A stretch of DNA of 64,000 nucleotides from contig NZ_LT990039.1 in NCBI RefSeq assembly GCF_900312975.1, positions 434,001-498,000 of the forward strand, given 5' to 3'. This document shows, one piece after another, positions 44,068 to 51,537 of this stretch (position 1 is the stretch's first letter; each line of letters begins with the position of its first letter). The translations under genes and the position numbers were made by a program. Below the pieces are notes generated by a model that saw only the letters and a list, made by a program, of their open reading frames with translations, searched no databases and had not been told where the DNA came from. The stretch is from Massilistercora timonensis. GTDB taxonomy: Bacteria > Bacillota > Clostridia > Lachnospirales > Lachnospiraceae.

Positions 44068-45135
44068 TTAAACTCCTTTCATCATATCCATAAACCGGTC
44101 AAACAGGTATCCGGAATCCTGGGGCCCCGGACACGCCTCCGGGTGGAACTGAACGGTGAAGATCCGTTTCCCCACATAGGACAGTCCCTCGTTGGTCCCG
44201 TCGTTGACATTGACAAATGCCTCCTGGGCCACAGACGGATCCAGGGTGGAAGCGTCCACCGCGTACCCGTGATTCTGAGAAGAAATATAAACTCTTCCGG
44301 TGCTCAGATCCTTCACCGGATGATTGCCTCCCCGGTGGCCGTATTTCAATTTATAAGTCTTTCCGCCCCGGGCCAGAGCCATCAGCTGATGTCCCAGGCA
44401 GATCGCGAAGATCGGAATGTCTGTCTCATAGAGCTTGCCCACTTCCCGGATGATGGAGACACAGTCTGACGGATCTCCAGGGCCGTTGGAAAGCATGATC
44501 CCGTCGGGATTGCTCTTGATGATCTCCTCTGCGGAGGTATCCGCCGGGTAAACCGTCACCTGGCAGCCCCGCTGCTGAAGGGAGCGGACGATATTGTTCT
44601 TGGCGCCAAAATCCATCAGCGCGACCTTGGGCCCGTTCCCCGGGAGTACCGACGCTTCCTGACAGGTCACCTTGGACACCACATCTCCTACCCGGTAAGC
44701 TTTCAGTCTGGGGATCACTTCCTCAAGATCAAAGTCCTCCCTGGTGGTGATCATTCCGTTCATGGTTCCCTTCTCTCTCAGGATCTTGGTCAGCGCCCGT
44801 GTATCAATCCCGGCGATCCCCGGTATATCCTGCTCTTTCAGGAAATCCTGGATGCTTCCCTCACAGCGGAAATTGCTGGGCATCCGGGACAGCTCCCGCA
44901 CGATGTATCCGTCCGGCCACGCCCGCTTGGACTCCATGTCCGGCGTAACACCGTAGTTCCCGATCAGCGGATAGGTCATTACCACTGCCTGTCCCGCGTA
45001 AGACGGGTCTGTAAGCACTTCCAGATAACCTGTCATGGACGTGTTGAACACGATCTCGCTGATCACTTCCCGCTGGGAACCAATACTGGTTCCGGTGAAG
45101 ACGGTGCCGTCTTCCAAGATAAGAAATGCATTCAT
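44068..45135 (-). CDS. carA: carbamoyl phosphate synthetase, small (glutamine amidotransferase) subunit
   Basis: 355 aa. Class I GATase triad visible: Cys in FAICLGHQLMALA, His/Glu in VQFHPEACPGPQD. N-terminal CPSase_sm domain (FLILEDGTVFTGTSIG). Hydrolyses glutamine and channels ammonia to CarB. Ribosome site GGGAGGAAAG. Confidence 0.97.
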   Translation of the reverse strand: MNAFLILEDGTVFTGTSIGSQREVISEIVFNTSMTGYLEVLTDPSYAGQAVVMTYPLIGNYGVTPDMESKRAWPDGYIVRELSRMPSNFRCEGSIQDFLKEQDIPGIAGIDTRALTKILREKGTMNGMITTREDFDLEEVIPRLKAYRVGDVVSKVTCQEASVLPGNGPKVALMDFGAKNNIVRSLQQRGCQVTVYPADTSAEEIIKSNPDGIMLSNGPGDPSDCVSIIREVGKLYETDIPIFAICLGHQLMALARGGKTYKLKYGHRGGNHPVKDLSTGRVYISSQNHGYAVDASTLDPSVAQEAFVNVNDGTNEGLSYVGKRIFTVQFHPEACPGPQDSGYLFDRFMDMMKGV

Positions 45136-45177
45136 ATTTTACGTCTTTCCTCCCTGATTGTATTGGCAGATTGCCGC

Positions 45178-45209
45178 AAAAAAAGCAGTTCGCGCAAACA
45201 CGAAACCGC
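45178..45209 (-). promoter_or_regulatory. possible attenuator hairpin in the carAB leader
   Basis: Seven-bp stem (45185-45191 with 45203-45209, two G-U pairs) followed on the minus strand by seven T (45178-45184), about 40 bp before the carA start and within the transcribed leader. Terminator-like position suggests attenuation. I could not identify a convincing PyrR-binding loop. Confidence 0.45.
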
Positions 45210-45264
45210 CTCTGTTCCCAGAATCCATCCTGCCGACAAATTCACGTCTGCCTAAATTGTAAAA

Positions 45265-45293
45265 ATTATACTACAAAAGAAAAACCATTTCAA
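45265..45293 (-). promoter_or_regulatory. promoter of carAB
   Basis: TTGAAA (45288-45293), 17-bp spacer, TATAAT (45265-45270) on the minus strand; leader of about 120 nt to carA. Confidence 0.75.
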
Positions 45294-45375
45294 GATTTTC
45301 TTGAAAAACAGTTCCAACAGAACCAGTTCCGCCATGACCCTGTCCGGGAAAGAAGTCATGCTTGCATGAACTTCT

Positions 45376-45552
45376 GACCGGGCCGGGGCATGAGCGGAGC
45401 GCCAGACAATGAGCAAAACCTGCTGCGCAGGCAGCAGATGAGCCCCGTCAGGGGCGGGTTTTGCGAATGTCCGGCTGGCGCGGGCGGAACGTTCGCCGGG
45501 GCACAGGCGAATGTCCGGCTGGCGCGGGCGGAACGCTTCGCCCGCGCCAGCC
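45376..45552. repeat. GC-rich structured non-coding region with 29-bp direct repeat
   Basis: The gap between carA and the prepilin peptidase holds no supported gene. It contains two identical 29-bp copies (45463-45491 and 45507-45535); a perfect 14-bp hairpin (45517-45530 with 45539-45552) just past the prepilin peptidase stop; and a multi-branch element in which GCAAAACC/GGTTTTGC closes two internal hairpins (CTGCTGC/GCAGCAG and GCCCC/GGGGC). Confidence 0.65.
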
Positions 45553-45555
45553 GTC

Positions 45556-46029
45556 CTACCCCACGTACCACCTCCACAGCGCCTCTCCCCACCAGCAGGC
45601 GATCCCCATCCCCGCCGCAAGAAAAGGCCCAAACGGGATCTCCTCCCTGCCGCTCCGGCGGCGCAGCACGCAGGATCCCCCTGCCAGAAGTACACTGAGC
45701 ACAAAAGCCACAGCCGTCCCCGCCGGTCCCAGGAAGATCCCGCCGGCAGCCAGAAACTTCACATCCCCGCCGCCGAAAGCCCCGGGCCAGACCAGGAGAA
45801 GAAGAAGGAAGATCCCGGCGCCCGCAAGGGCGCCAAGTGCCCCTTCTCCCAGGACCGCAAGCACTCCCCCGGATCCCCCAAGAGCCTTCCACACTCTCGC
45901 AGCCAGACCAAGGACTGCCAGCGCCTTTATAACCCCATCCGGGAGCCTTCGCTCCTTCCCGTCCGTCCAAGCCGCCGCTGCCGCAAGACAGCAGAACCCC
46001 AGGTTCAGACAATACCTTTCAAACTCCAT
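45556..46029 (-). CDS. A24-type prepilin peptidase (CpaA/TadV-like)
   Basis: 157 aa, hydrophobic. The two catalytic aspartates of the family are in AAAWTDGKERRLPD and FGGGDVKFLAAGG. Short form without the N-methyltransferase domain, as in Tad/Flp systems, where it cleaves prepilin leaders at the membrane. No pilin or secretion ATPase genes are in the window, so it acts in trans or is a remnant. It lies 9 bp after the transglutaminase-like gene. Confidence 0.82.
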   Translation of the reverse strand: MEFERYCLNLGFCCLAAAAAWTDGKERRLPDGVIKALAVLGLAARVWKALGGSGGVLAVLGEGALGALAGAGIFLLLLLVWPGAFGGGDVKFLAAGGIFLGPAGTAVAFVLSVLLAGGSCVLRRRSGREEIPFGPFLAAGMGIACWWGEALWRWYVG

Positions 46030-46038
46030 ATCCTTTTC

Positions 46039-47244
46039 TTATTCGTACTGCCAGTAGATGGTGATCTTGTTCTGGCTCTCCTGGTCCAGATAGCGGTAAT
46101 GCACCTCTGTAAGATCATACCACCTTCCCAGATTGTCCGCCGCCCGTTTGATCAGATCACCCAGGATCCCTTCCCTGGCCTGCTCATAGATCTTCTCATC
46201 CGAGAATTTGAACACGGAAGGATTGCCTCCCTCCGAGATCACCTGATTCATTTTCTTCAGGATCTCTTCCCTGTCATAGTCCGTATAATACATTCCATTT
46301 ACCACATAGTAGTTCCAGTCCATGCTGGTACATCTGGGAAGCTCCACATCCCCGTCCGGAGTGTGGGTCCGGAACAGCTCCTCCTCACTGCAGCACAGGT
46401 AATCATAATTGATATAGCCCTGCTGCTCCTCTCCTTCTTCCGACTGGAACACCGGGTCGCCCCAGGTGGTATCCACGTAATAATAATCTCCCTCACAGAG
46501 CACCAGATTCCAGGCGTGGCTCTCCCCCTCCCTGGTCTCTCCGGTCACATAGGTACAGAAGACCCCCAACTGCTCCAGAAGGTACTGGGTGGCCTTGGCA
46601 TAGCCTGCGCACACAGACTGCCGGTTCACCAGCACACTGTAAATATTCTGGCCGTCCGGAGCCTCCTCCTTATACTCCACCTGATCTACAATGGTCTCAT
46701 ACACGTACTGGATCTTCTCAAAATCCCCGGCCTCCCCCGGCGCCCCGGCAAGCCACTCCCGGGTTTCTTCCCGGATCTCCTGCTCCCGTTCTTTTTGTTC
46801 TTCCACTCCGCAGAGATAACGGGGCTCCAGCACCGTATAAGGATCCCCGCCGGAGTAAGCGGTGGCTGTCACCCGCCCGTCGCACCAGAAGATCTCCGGG
46901 AAATCCTTCAGCACCAGGGCAAAGAGCTCATTGGCCCTCTCGGCCCTCTCACAGTGGACATAGATCTCCTCCTGGTGCTCCCTGAGTCCTTCTAACACTT
47001 CCTGGTAAGCCTTCTGATCCCCCTCCGGGATCTGCCTGTAGTAATATTTGTCCCCAAGGCTTCCCTCTTCCAGGGAGACCTGCTGATAGGGCACCTCTTC
47101 CTCCTGTACGAGAAGCGCTCCAAAAAACCCTTCCCCTTCCTGCCAGACAAAAAACAACACGGCGCCAAGAAGGACTGTAGCAAGAACTGTCAGCCCCGCC
47201 ACGGTAAAACAGCTTTTCTTCCTTCTCCTCGGTCTTCGCCTCAT
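46039..47244 (-). CDS. membrane-anchored transglutaminase-like protein
   Basis: 401 aa. Arg-rich N-terminus and one membrane helix (about 12-35), then an extracytoplasmic region with a transglutaminase-core domain: Cys in RQSVCAGYAKATQYLL, His in GESHAWNLV and Asp in YYYVDTTWGDPVF. Bacterial proteins of this kind are cysteine proteases or cross-linkers of the cell surface; substrate unknown. First gene of a two-gene unit with the prepilin peptidase. Confidence 0.85.
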   Translation of the reverse strand: MRRRPRRRKKSCFTVAGLTVLATVLLGAVLFFVWQEGEGFFGALLVQEEEVPYQQVSLEEGSLGDKYYYRQIPEGDQKAYQEVLEGLREHQEEIYVHCERAERANELFALVLKDFPEIFWCDGRVTATAYSGGDPYTVLEPRYLCGVEEQKEREQEIREETREWLAGAPGEAGDFEKIQYVYETIVDQVEYKEEAPDGQNIYSVLVNRQSVCAGYAKATQYLLEQLGVFCTYVTGETREGESHAWNLVLCEGDYYYVDTTWGDPVFQSEEGEEQQGYINYDYLCCSEEELFRTHTPDGDVELPRCTSMDWNYYVVNGMYYTDYDREEILKKMNQVISEGGNPSVFKFSDEKIYEQAREGILGDLIKRAADNLGRWYDLTEVHYRYLDQESQNKITIYWQYE

Positions 47245-47363
47245 GTCGACTCCTTTCGGCTCTTTTCTACATTATAAATCCCGGGTATGGTTTTCTCAAT
47301 ACCGGGCACCCTTTTCCTCCTCCCGCATAGGATAAGGGGAAGAGATTTTTTCTGAGGTGTTTC

Positions 47364-48629
47364 ATGAACGGAACCAATCCTTCTTTGACAGAGGCCTCCG
47401 CACGCGGGCGCCTGAAGGTGAATGTCGTCTCCCAGGCCACTTCCCGGCCCGTCCCGGAAGCCAAAGTCTCCATCTCCTATACCGGCGTCCCGGACAGCCT
47501 GGTGGAACAGCTTAGCACAGACTCCTCCGGCCAGACTTCCTCCCTGGAGCTGGAGGCCCCGCCTCTGGAATACAGCCTGGAAGAATCCAGTGAACAGCAA
47601 CCCTACGCGGAATACACCATCCAGGTGGAGGCGCCGGGTTATGAGCCCATCAGCGTGGCAGGCGCGGAGATCCTCCCGGACGTCACCGCCCTCCAGAACA
47701 TCGCCCTCCCTCCCCGGTCCGGTTCCGACCCCGCCGGTGAAGTATTTGTCATTCCCGCACATACATTATATGGGTCCTACCCTGCCAAAATACCTGAGAG
47801 CGAGATCAAGCCCGTCACCGAGACCGGCGAGATCGTCTTAAGCCGGGTGGTTGTCCCGGAATACATTGTGGTCCACGACGGAAGTCCCCGGGATTCCACT
47901 GCCAGGGATTACTATGTCCGCTACAAGGACTACATCAAAAATGTAGCCTCCAGCGAGATCTACGCCACCTGGCCTGCGGAGACCATCCGGGCAAATGTGC
48001 TGGCCATCATGTCCTTTACCTTAAACAGAGTATACACCGAATGGTACCGGAACATGGGCTATGATTTCACCATCACTTCCTCCACCGCCTTTGACCACAA
48101 ATGGATCCCGGAGCGGAACATCTACGACACCATCTCTGTCATCGTAGACGAACTCTTCGCCTCCTATCTCTCCCGGCCCAATGTGCGCCAGCCTCTTCTC
48201 ACCCAGTACTGCGACGGCAGGCAGGTCCAGTGCCCCGGCTGGATGACCCAGTGGGGCAGCAAATCCCTGGGCGATGATGGCTACCGGGCCATTGAGATCC
48301 TGCGCTCCTTCTACGGAGAGGACCTGTATATCAACACTGCCCAGTCCATCTCCGGCATCCCTGCCTCCTGGCCGGGATACAACCTAGAGAAGGGCTCCAC
48401 CGGAGAGAAGGTCCGCCTGCTCCAGGAAGAGATCAACGGCATCCACAAAGGTTATCCCTCCATCCCGGAGGTGGCGGTAGACGGCATCTACGGTCCCGCC
48501 ACCCAGGCTGCGGTGAAGAAGATCCAGTCTGTCTTTGGCCTGCCCGCCACCGGGATTGTAGACTATCCCACCTGGTATAAGATCTCGGAAGTCTATGTAG
48601 GCGTCTCCCGGATCGCCGAGCTGGATTAA
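47364..48629 (+). CDS. SpoIID-like / peptidoglycan-binding fusion protein
   Basis: 421 aa. Residues about 15-110 form a carboxypeptidase-regulatory-like beta domain (GRLKVNVVSQATSRPVPEAKVSI). Residues about 185-330 resemble SpoIID/LytB amidase-enhancer domains (YIKNVASSEIYATWPAETIRANVLA, with the conserved Glu). The C-terminal 75 residues are a PG_binding_1 domain (KGSTGEKVRLLQEEIN, VDGIYGPATQAAVKKIQ). No clear signal peptide is seen. Probably acts on peptidoglycan during sporulation or growth (inference). Plus strand, divergent from the transglutaminase-like gene. Confidence 0.75.
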   Translation: MNGTNPSLTEASARGRLKVNVVSQATSRPVPEAKVSISYTGVPDSLVEQLSTDSSGQTSSLELEAPPLEYSLEESSEQQPYAEYTIQVEAPGYEPISVAGAEILPDVTALQNIALPPRSGSDPAGEVFVIPAHTLYGSYPAKIPESEIKPVTETGEIVLSRVVVPEYIVVHDGSPRDSTARDYYVRYKDYIKNVASSEIYATWPAETIRANVLAIMSFTLNRVYTEWYRNMGYDFTITSSTAFDHKWIPERNIYDTISVIVDELFASYLSRPNVRQPLLTQYCDGRQVQCPGWMTQWGSKSLGDDGYRAIEILRSFYGEDLYINTAQSISGIPASWPGYNLEKGSTGEKVRLLQEEINGIHKGYPSIPEVAVDGIYGPATQAAVKKIQSVFGLPATGIVDYPTWYKISEVYVGVSRIAELD

Positions 48630-48631
48630 AA

Positions 48632-48658
48632 AAAGGAACATCCCCATGGGATGTTCCT
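48632..48658. repeat. left copy of 27-bp target duplication; palindromic terminator
   Basis: Contains a 23-bp palindrome-type hairpin (48635-48657) preceded by a run of A; together with T after the right copy (55108-55134) it was the shared bidirectional terminator of two convergent genes. The same 27 bp occur at 55108-55134, immediately outside the right inverted repeat. Confidence 0.85.
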
Positions 48659-49370
48659 CAGACTGTAGACAAAGTTGGTGCTGGAGCCCAGCTCCAGCAC
48701 CACTCTTTTTGCCAAAATGCCAACTCCCATATTTTTTTATAAAAGATAAAAAAGAATCCTGATTTTTTGTCCTGCCTTTCCCTTACATCCAGAATCTTTG
48801 CCAGCTTTTTCAGATTCATGCACGCAAAGGTCAGCCCGGCTTTCATTCTCATTCGGGCGTTGCCGATATATTGTGTGTAGCGAAATCCATGCTGTTCTTT
48901 TGCACTTCCGAACAATCTCTCAATGGTTTCTTTTCTCAACATATAGATCTCTTTGTTCCCGAGAGTATAGCGGATATCCTCGCTGGTTTCCAGATACTCT
49001 TCCCAAATGTGGCGGGAGATCGTTTTTATAAGTAAGGATCTGATCCTCCGGACAGATATAGCAGTCATAGTACTCATCGTAGACATACTCATATTTCTTG
49101 AAGAATCCATCTTTTGTCATGGGCCTTTTATACGGAAACAGAGGCTGTATCCCGTCTTTTAACAATTCTCGGGCGATTACTGGAGTCTTATATCCGGCAG
49201 CCAATACCATCATCTCCATATCCAGGTCTTTCAACTTGTCGTACAAAGGCTTCCATGTCCTGCTGTCATGTTCATTCCCTGGATGCACAGTATAACCTAC
49301 GATCCACCCGTGCTTGTCACATATAAAGAAAAATGTGCAACCAGCTTCCTGGCTGATTTTGTTTTCTGAA
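48658..49370 (-). pseudogene. IS1182-family transposase remnant
   Basis: Two overlapping frames together give the C-terminal part of an IS1182/IS5-like DDE transposase: GWIVGYTVHPGNEHDSRTWKPLYDKL in one, ETIERLFGSAKEQHGFRYTQY and MKAGLTFACMNLKKLAKIL in the other. There is a frameshift near 49020, and the N-terminal half is missing: the sequence runs into the cobalamin riboswitch promoter. It is inactive. It lies just inside the left inverted repeat. Confidence 0.85.
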
Positions 49371-49375
49371 TCTGT

Positions 49376-49404
49376 TTGACAGGGTTTCCCTGCTATTATA
49401 TGAT
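49376..49404 (+). promoter_or_regulatory. promoter of the cbi operon
   Basis: TTGACA (49376-49381), 17-bp spacer, TATGAT (49399-49404), 20 bp before the riboswitch. It is directly adjacent to the transposase remnant. Confidence 0.8.
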
Positions 49405-49424
49405 AGAAGAAGATTGAATGTAGC

Positions 49425-49585
49425 GAGGTGCCTGCCTTTGGCAGGGTAACAGACAAGTTGGGTCCAAAGCCCACACGGTCCCGCCGCTGTAGAGGAAGAA
49501 TGATGCTTCATGATGTCACTGGGAAACTGGGAAGGCGAAGCATCGTGTTGAAGCCTGAGTCAGAAGACCTACCCGCTGCAGACAG
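49425..49585 (+). promoter_or_regulatory. adenosylcobalamin riboswitch
   Basis: Contains the class landmarks in order: GAGGTGCCTGC, AGGGTAACAG, CACACGGTCCCGCCGCTGT (B12-box-type core), TCACTGGGAAACTGGGAAGGC-like stem, and GTCAGAAGACCTACC at the 3' end. Followed by a terminator hairpin, so high cobalamin should stop transcription of the cobalt importer. Confidence 0.92.
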
Positions 49586-49588
49586 TTT

Positions 49589-49625
49589 ACACGTGGCCGC
49601 GAAGGACGGTCAGGTGTCTTTTTTG
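49589..49625 (+). terminator. expression-platform terminator of the cobalamin riboswitch
   Basis: Ten-bp stem with two mismatches (49589-49598 with 49608-49617) followed by a run of six T, about 65 bp before cbiM. Confidence 0.7.
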
Positions 49626-49688
49626 TGTACCTTTTTTGCACACCCAGAGAATCTTTTCTCTGAGAACGATCAATCTAAAGGAGGAGTT

Positions 49689-50438
49689 ATGATGACTCAA
49701 AACCAAAAGAAACTCATTGCCGCATTGGCTGTATTTGCCGCGGCAAACGCGGTCGTTCCGGCCGCTAACGCTATGCACATCATGGAAGGGTATCTTCCGG
49801 CAGGCTACTGTATCGCATGGGGGATCTTATGTCTTCCCTTCCTGGCCGCCGGCTTTTTGTCTATCCACAGGACGCTGTCCGAAAACCGCAGGGCTGTCAC
49901 ACTGCTTGCCATGTCCGGCGCTTTCATCTTCGTGATCTCGTCTCTGAAGATCCCTTCTGTCACCGGAAGCTGCTCCCACATGACCGGCACCGGACTTGGA
50001 GCCATTCTATTCGGCCCATGTTCTGTCAGTATCCTGGGAATCATTGTCCTGATCTTCCAGGCGATCCTCCTGGCCCACGGGGGCTTGACCACATTGGGGG
50101 CCAATACATTTTCCATGGCTGTTGCCGGCCCTCTTCTTACATATGGAATCTACAGACTCTGCCAGAAACCCTCCATAAACCGCAGATTTTCCATTTTTCT
50201 GGCAGCGGCTTTGGGCGATCTTTTTACTTATTGCATCACCAGCGTGCAGCTTGGCCTGGCCTATCCTTCTGAGGCCGGAGGGATTCTGGCTTCTGTCGTG
50301 AAATTCCTTGGTGTTTTCGCGCCTACTCAAGTGCCTCTCGCGGTCATCGAAGGGCTCCTGACCACAGCCATCGTTGTTTTTCTGGAATCTTTTGCTCTTC
50401 CAGAGTTAAAATCCATCGGATACCGAAAGGAGGCGTAA
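49689..50438 (+). CDS. cbiM: cobalt ECF transporter S component CbiM
   Basis: 249 aa from the ATG at 49689 (AAAGGAGGAG upstream). The reading frame extends upstream through the riboswitch but that part is not coding. A signal peptide ends ANA before MHIMEGYLP, the mature N-terminus whose Met-His pair coordinates the metal in CbiM/NikM. About seven hydrophobic helices. Binds cobalt (nickel cannot be excluded, but the cobalamin riboswitch points to cobalt) for B12 synthesis. Confidence 0.94.
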   Translation: MMTQNQKKLIAALAVFAAANAVVPAANAMHIMEGYLPAGYCIAWGILCLPFLAAGFLSIHRTLSENRRAVTLLAMSGAFIFVISSLKIPSVTGSCSHMTGTGLGAILFGPCSVSILGIIVLIFQAILLAHGGLTTLGANTFSMAVAGPLLTYGIYRLCQKPSINRRFSIFLAAALGDLFTYCITSVQLGLAYPSEAGGILASVVKFLGVFAPTQVPLAVIEGLLTTAIVVFLESFALPELKSIGYRKEA

Positions 50439-50441
50439 GAA

Positions 50442-50762
50442 ATGGAGACCAAAAACAAGAAATTCGCGGCCGCGCTGATCCTTGCGGCCATCCTGATCGC
50501 GGTCATTCCCGTGATCGCCTTGAAAGACGCGGAATATGGCGGCTCTGATGACGCCGGAAGCGTCATGGTAGAAGAGATCCACGGGGAATATACGCCCTGG
50601 TTTTCTCCCATCCTGGAGACATTCTTAGGCGGAGAACTGCCTGGAGAACTGGAAAGCTTGATCTTCTGCGTCCAGACGGGCATCGGGGTAGGCATCATCG
50701 CCTTTTTTATGGGACGGCTCTATGAACGGAAAAAGCTTGGGAAAGAGCAGGAGCAGCTATGA
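50442..50762 (+). CDS. cbiN: cobalt transport auxiliary protein CbiN
   Basis: 106 aa with two membrane helices (about 8-26 and 78-95) and a short extracytoplasmic loop containing KDAEYGGSDDAG, as in CbiN. It helps load cobalt into CbiM. Starts 3 bp after cbiM and overlaps cbiQ by 4 bp. Confidence 0.93.
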   Translation: METKNKKFAAALILAAILIAVIPVIALKDAEYGGSDDAGSVMVEEIHGEYTPWFSPILETFLGGELPGELESLIFCVQTGIGVGIIAFFMGRLYERKKLGKEQEQL

Positions 50763-51529
50763 TCCTGATCGACCAGCTTGCTTACCGCTCTAAACTTTGC
50801 TCTGTCAATGGAGAGGAAAAATTTGTTTTCACTCTGCTGACTCTGCTGTTTTGCGTCGTCAGCCGTTCCATTCTCCTTGCGGGAATCGTCTTTGCCTCGA
50901 CAGGGATCCTCACCATCTGTGTCGGCGGGATCCCTGCCTCCCGCTATTTCCGGCTGCTGCGGGTTCCCTTGGTCTTTCTGGCCTTAAGCACTGCCGCGGT
51001 GGTGATCAATATTTCCAGGATTCCTCTTGACGGGTTCGCAGTCCCCATGGGAGGCTGGTATCTTACCGGGAGCATCGCTGGACTTACGCGGGGGATACGG
51101 CTGTTCACAACGGCTCTTGCCAGTGTTTCCTGCCTGTATTTTCTCTCCTTGAGTACTCCTATGCCGGATCTTCTGGAGGTGTTGAGAAGGTTCCATGTGC
51201 CGGATCTTCTGCTGGAGCTTATGCTTTTGACTTACCGATACATTTTCCTGCTCCTTAAGACAGCCTCCTCCATTACCGCGGCCCAACATTCCCGGCTGGG
51301 GAACCACAGTCTGTCTGCCGCCCGCAATTCCTTTGCCCAGATGGCCGGCTCTGTGTTTCTGCTGTCATTAAAACGGTCCGGCGCCCAGTATGACGCTATG
51401 GAGTCCCGGTGCTACGACGGCGTGATCCGCTGCCTGGCGGAGCATCATCCCGCAAAGCTTCGCGAGATCCTTGCCCTTGTATTCTTTGAAACCGGACTTC
51501 TTCTGATCACGATCTTGACTTGGAGGTGA
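50759..51529 (+). CDS. cbiQ: cobalt ECF transporter T component CbiQ
   Basis: 256 aa, about five hydrophobic helices. The family's coupling motif is visible as ARNSFAQMAG and SRCYDG near the C-terminus (contacts the ATPase). Overlaps cbiN by ATGA. Its end carries GGAGGTGAC, which is probably the original ribosome site of cbiO, now separated from it by the IS110 insertion. Confidence 0.92.
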   Translation: MILIDQLAYRSKLCSVNGEEKFVFTLLTLLFCVVSRSILLAGIVFASTGILTICVGGIPASRYFRLLRVPLVFLALSTAAVVINISRIPLDGFAVPMGGWYLTGSIAGLTRGIRLFTTALASVSCLYFLSLSTPMPDLLEVLRRFHVPDLLLELMLLTYRYIFLLLKTASSITAAQHSRLGNHSLSAARNSFAQMAGSVFLLSLKRSGAQYDAMESRCYDGVIRCLAEHHPAKLREILALVFFETGLLLITILTWR

Positions 51530-51537
51530 CAAACTAT

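Noticed and set aside
45136..45264. PyrR-binding loop upstream of carA
   Set aside because: Only a partial match to the consensus (AGAGGCGG); not enough to support a call.
45356..46012. 218-aa Gly/Arg-rich minus-strand frame
   Set aside because: Out-of-frame shadow of the prepilin peptidase extending into the GC-rich structured spacer.
49428..49688. N-terminal extension of CbiM to 49428
   Set aside because: This stretch is the cobalamin riboswitch; the signal peptide begins at 49689 behind a strong ribosome site.
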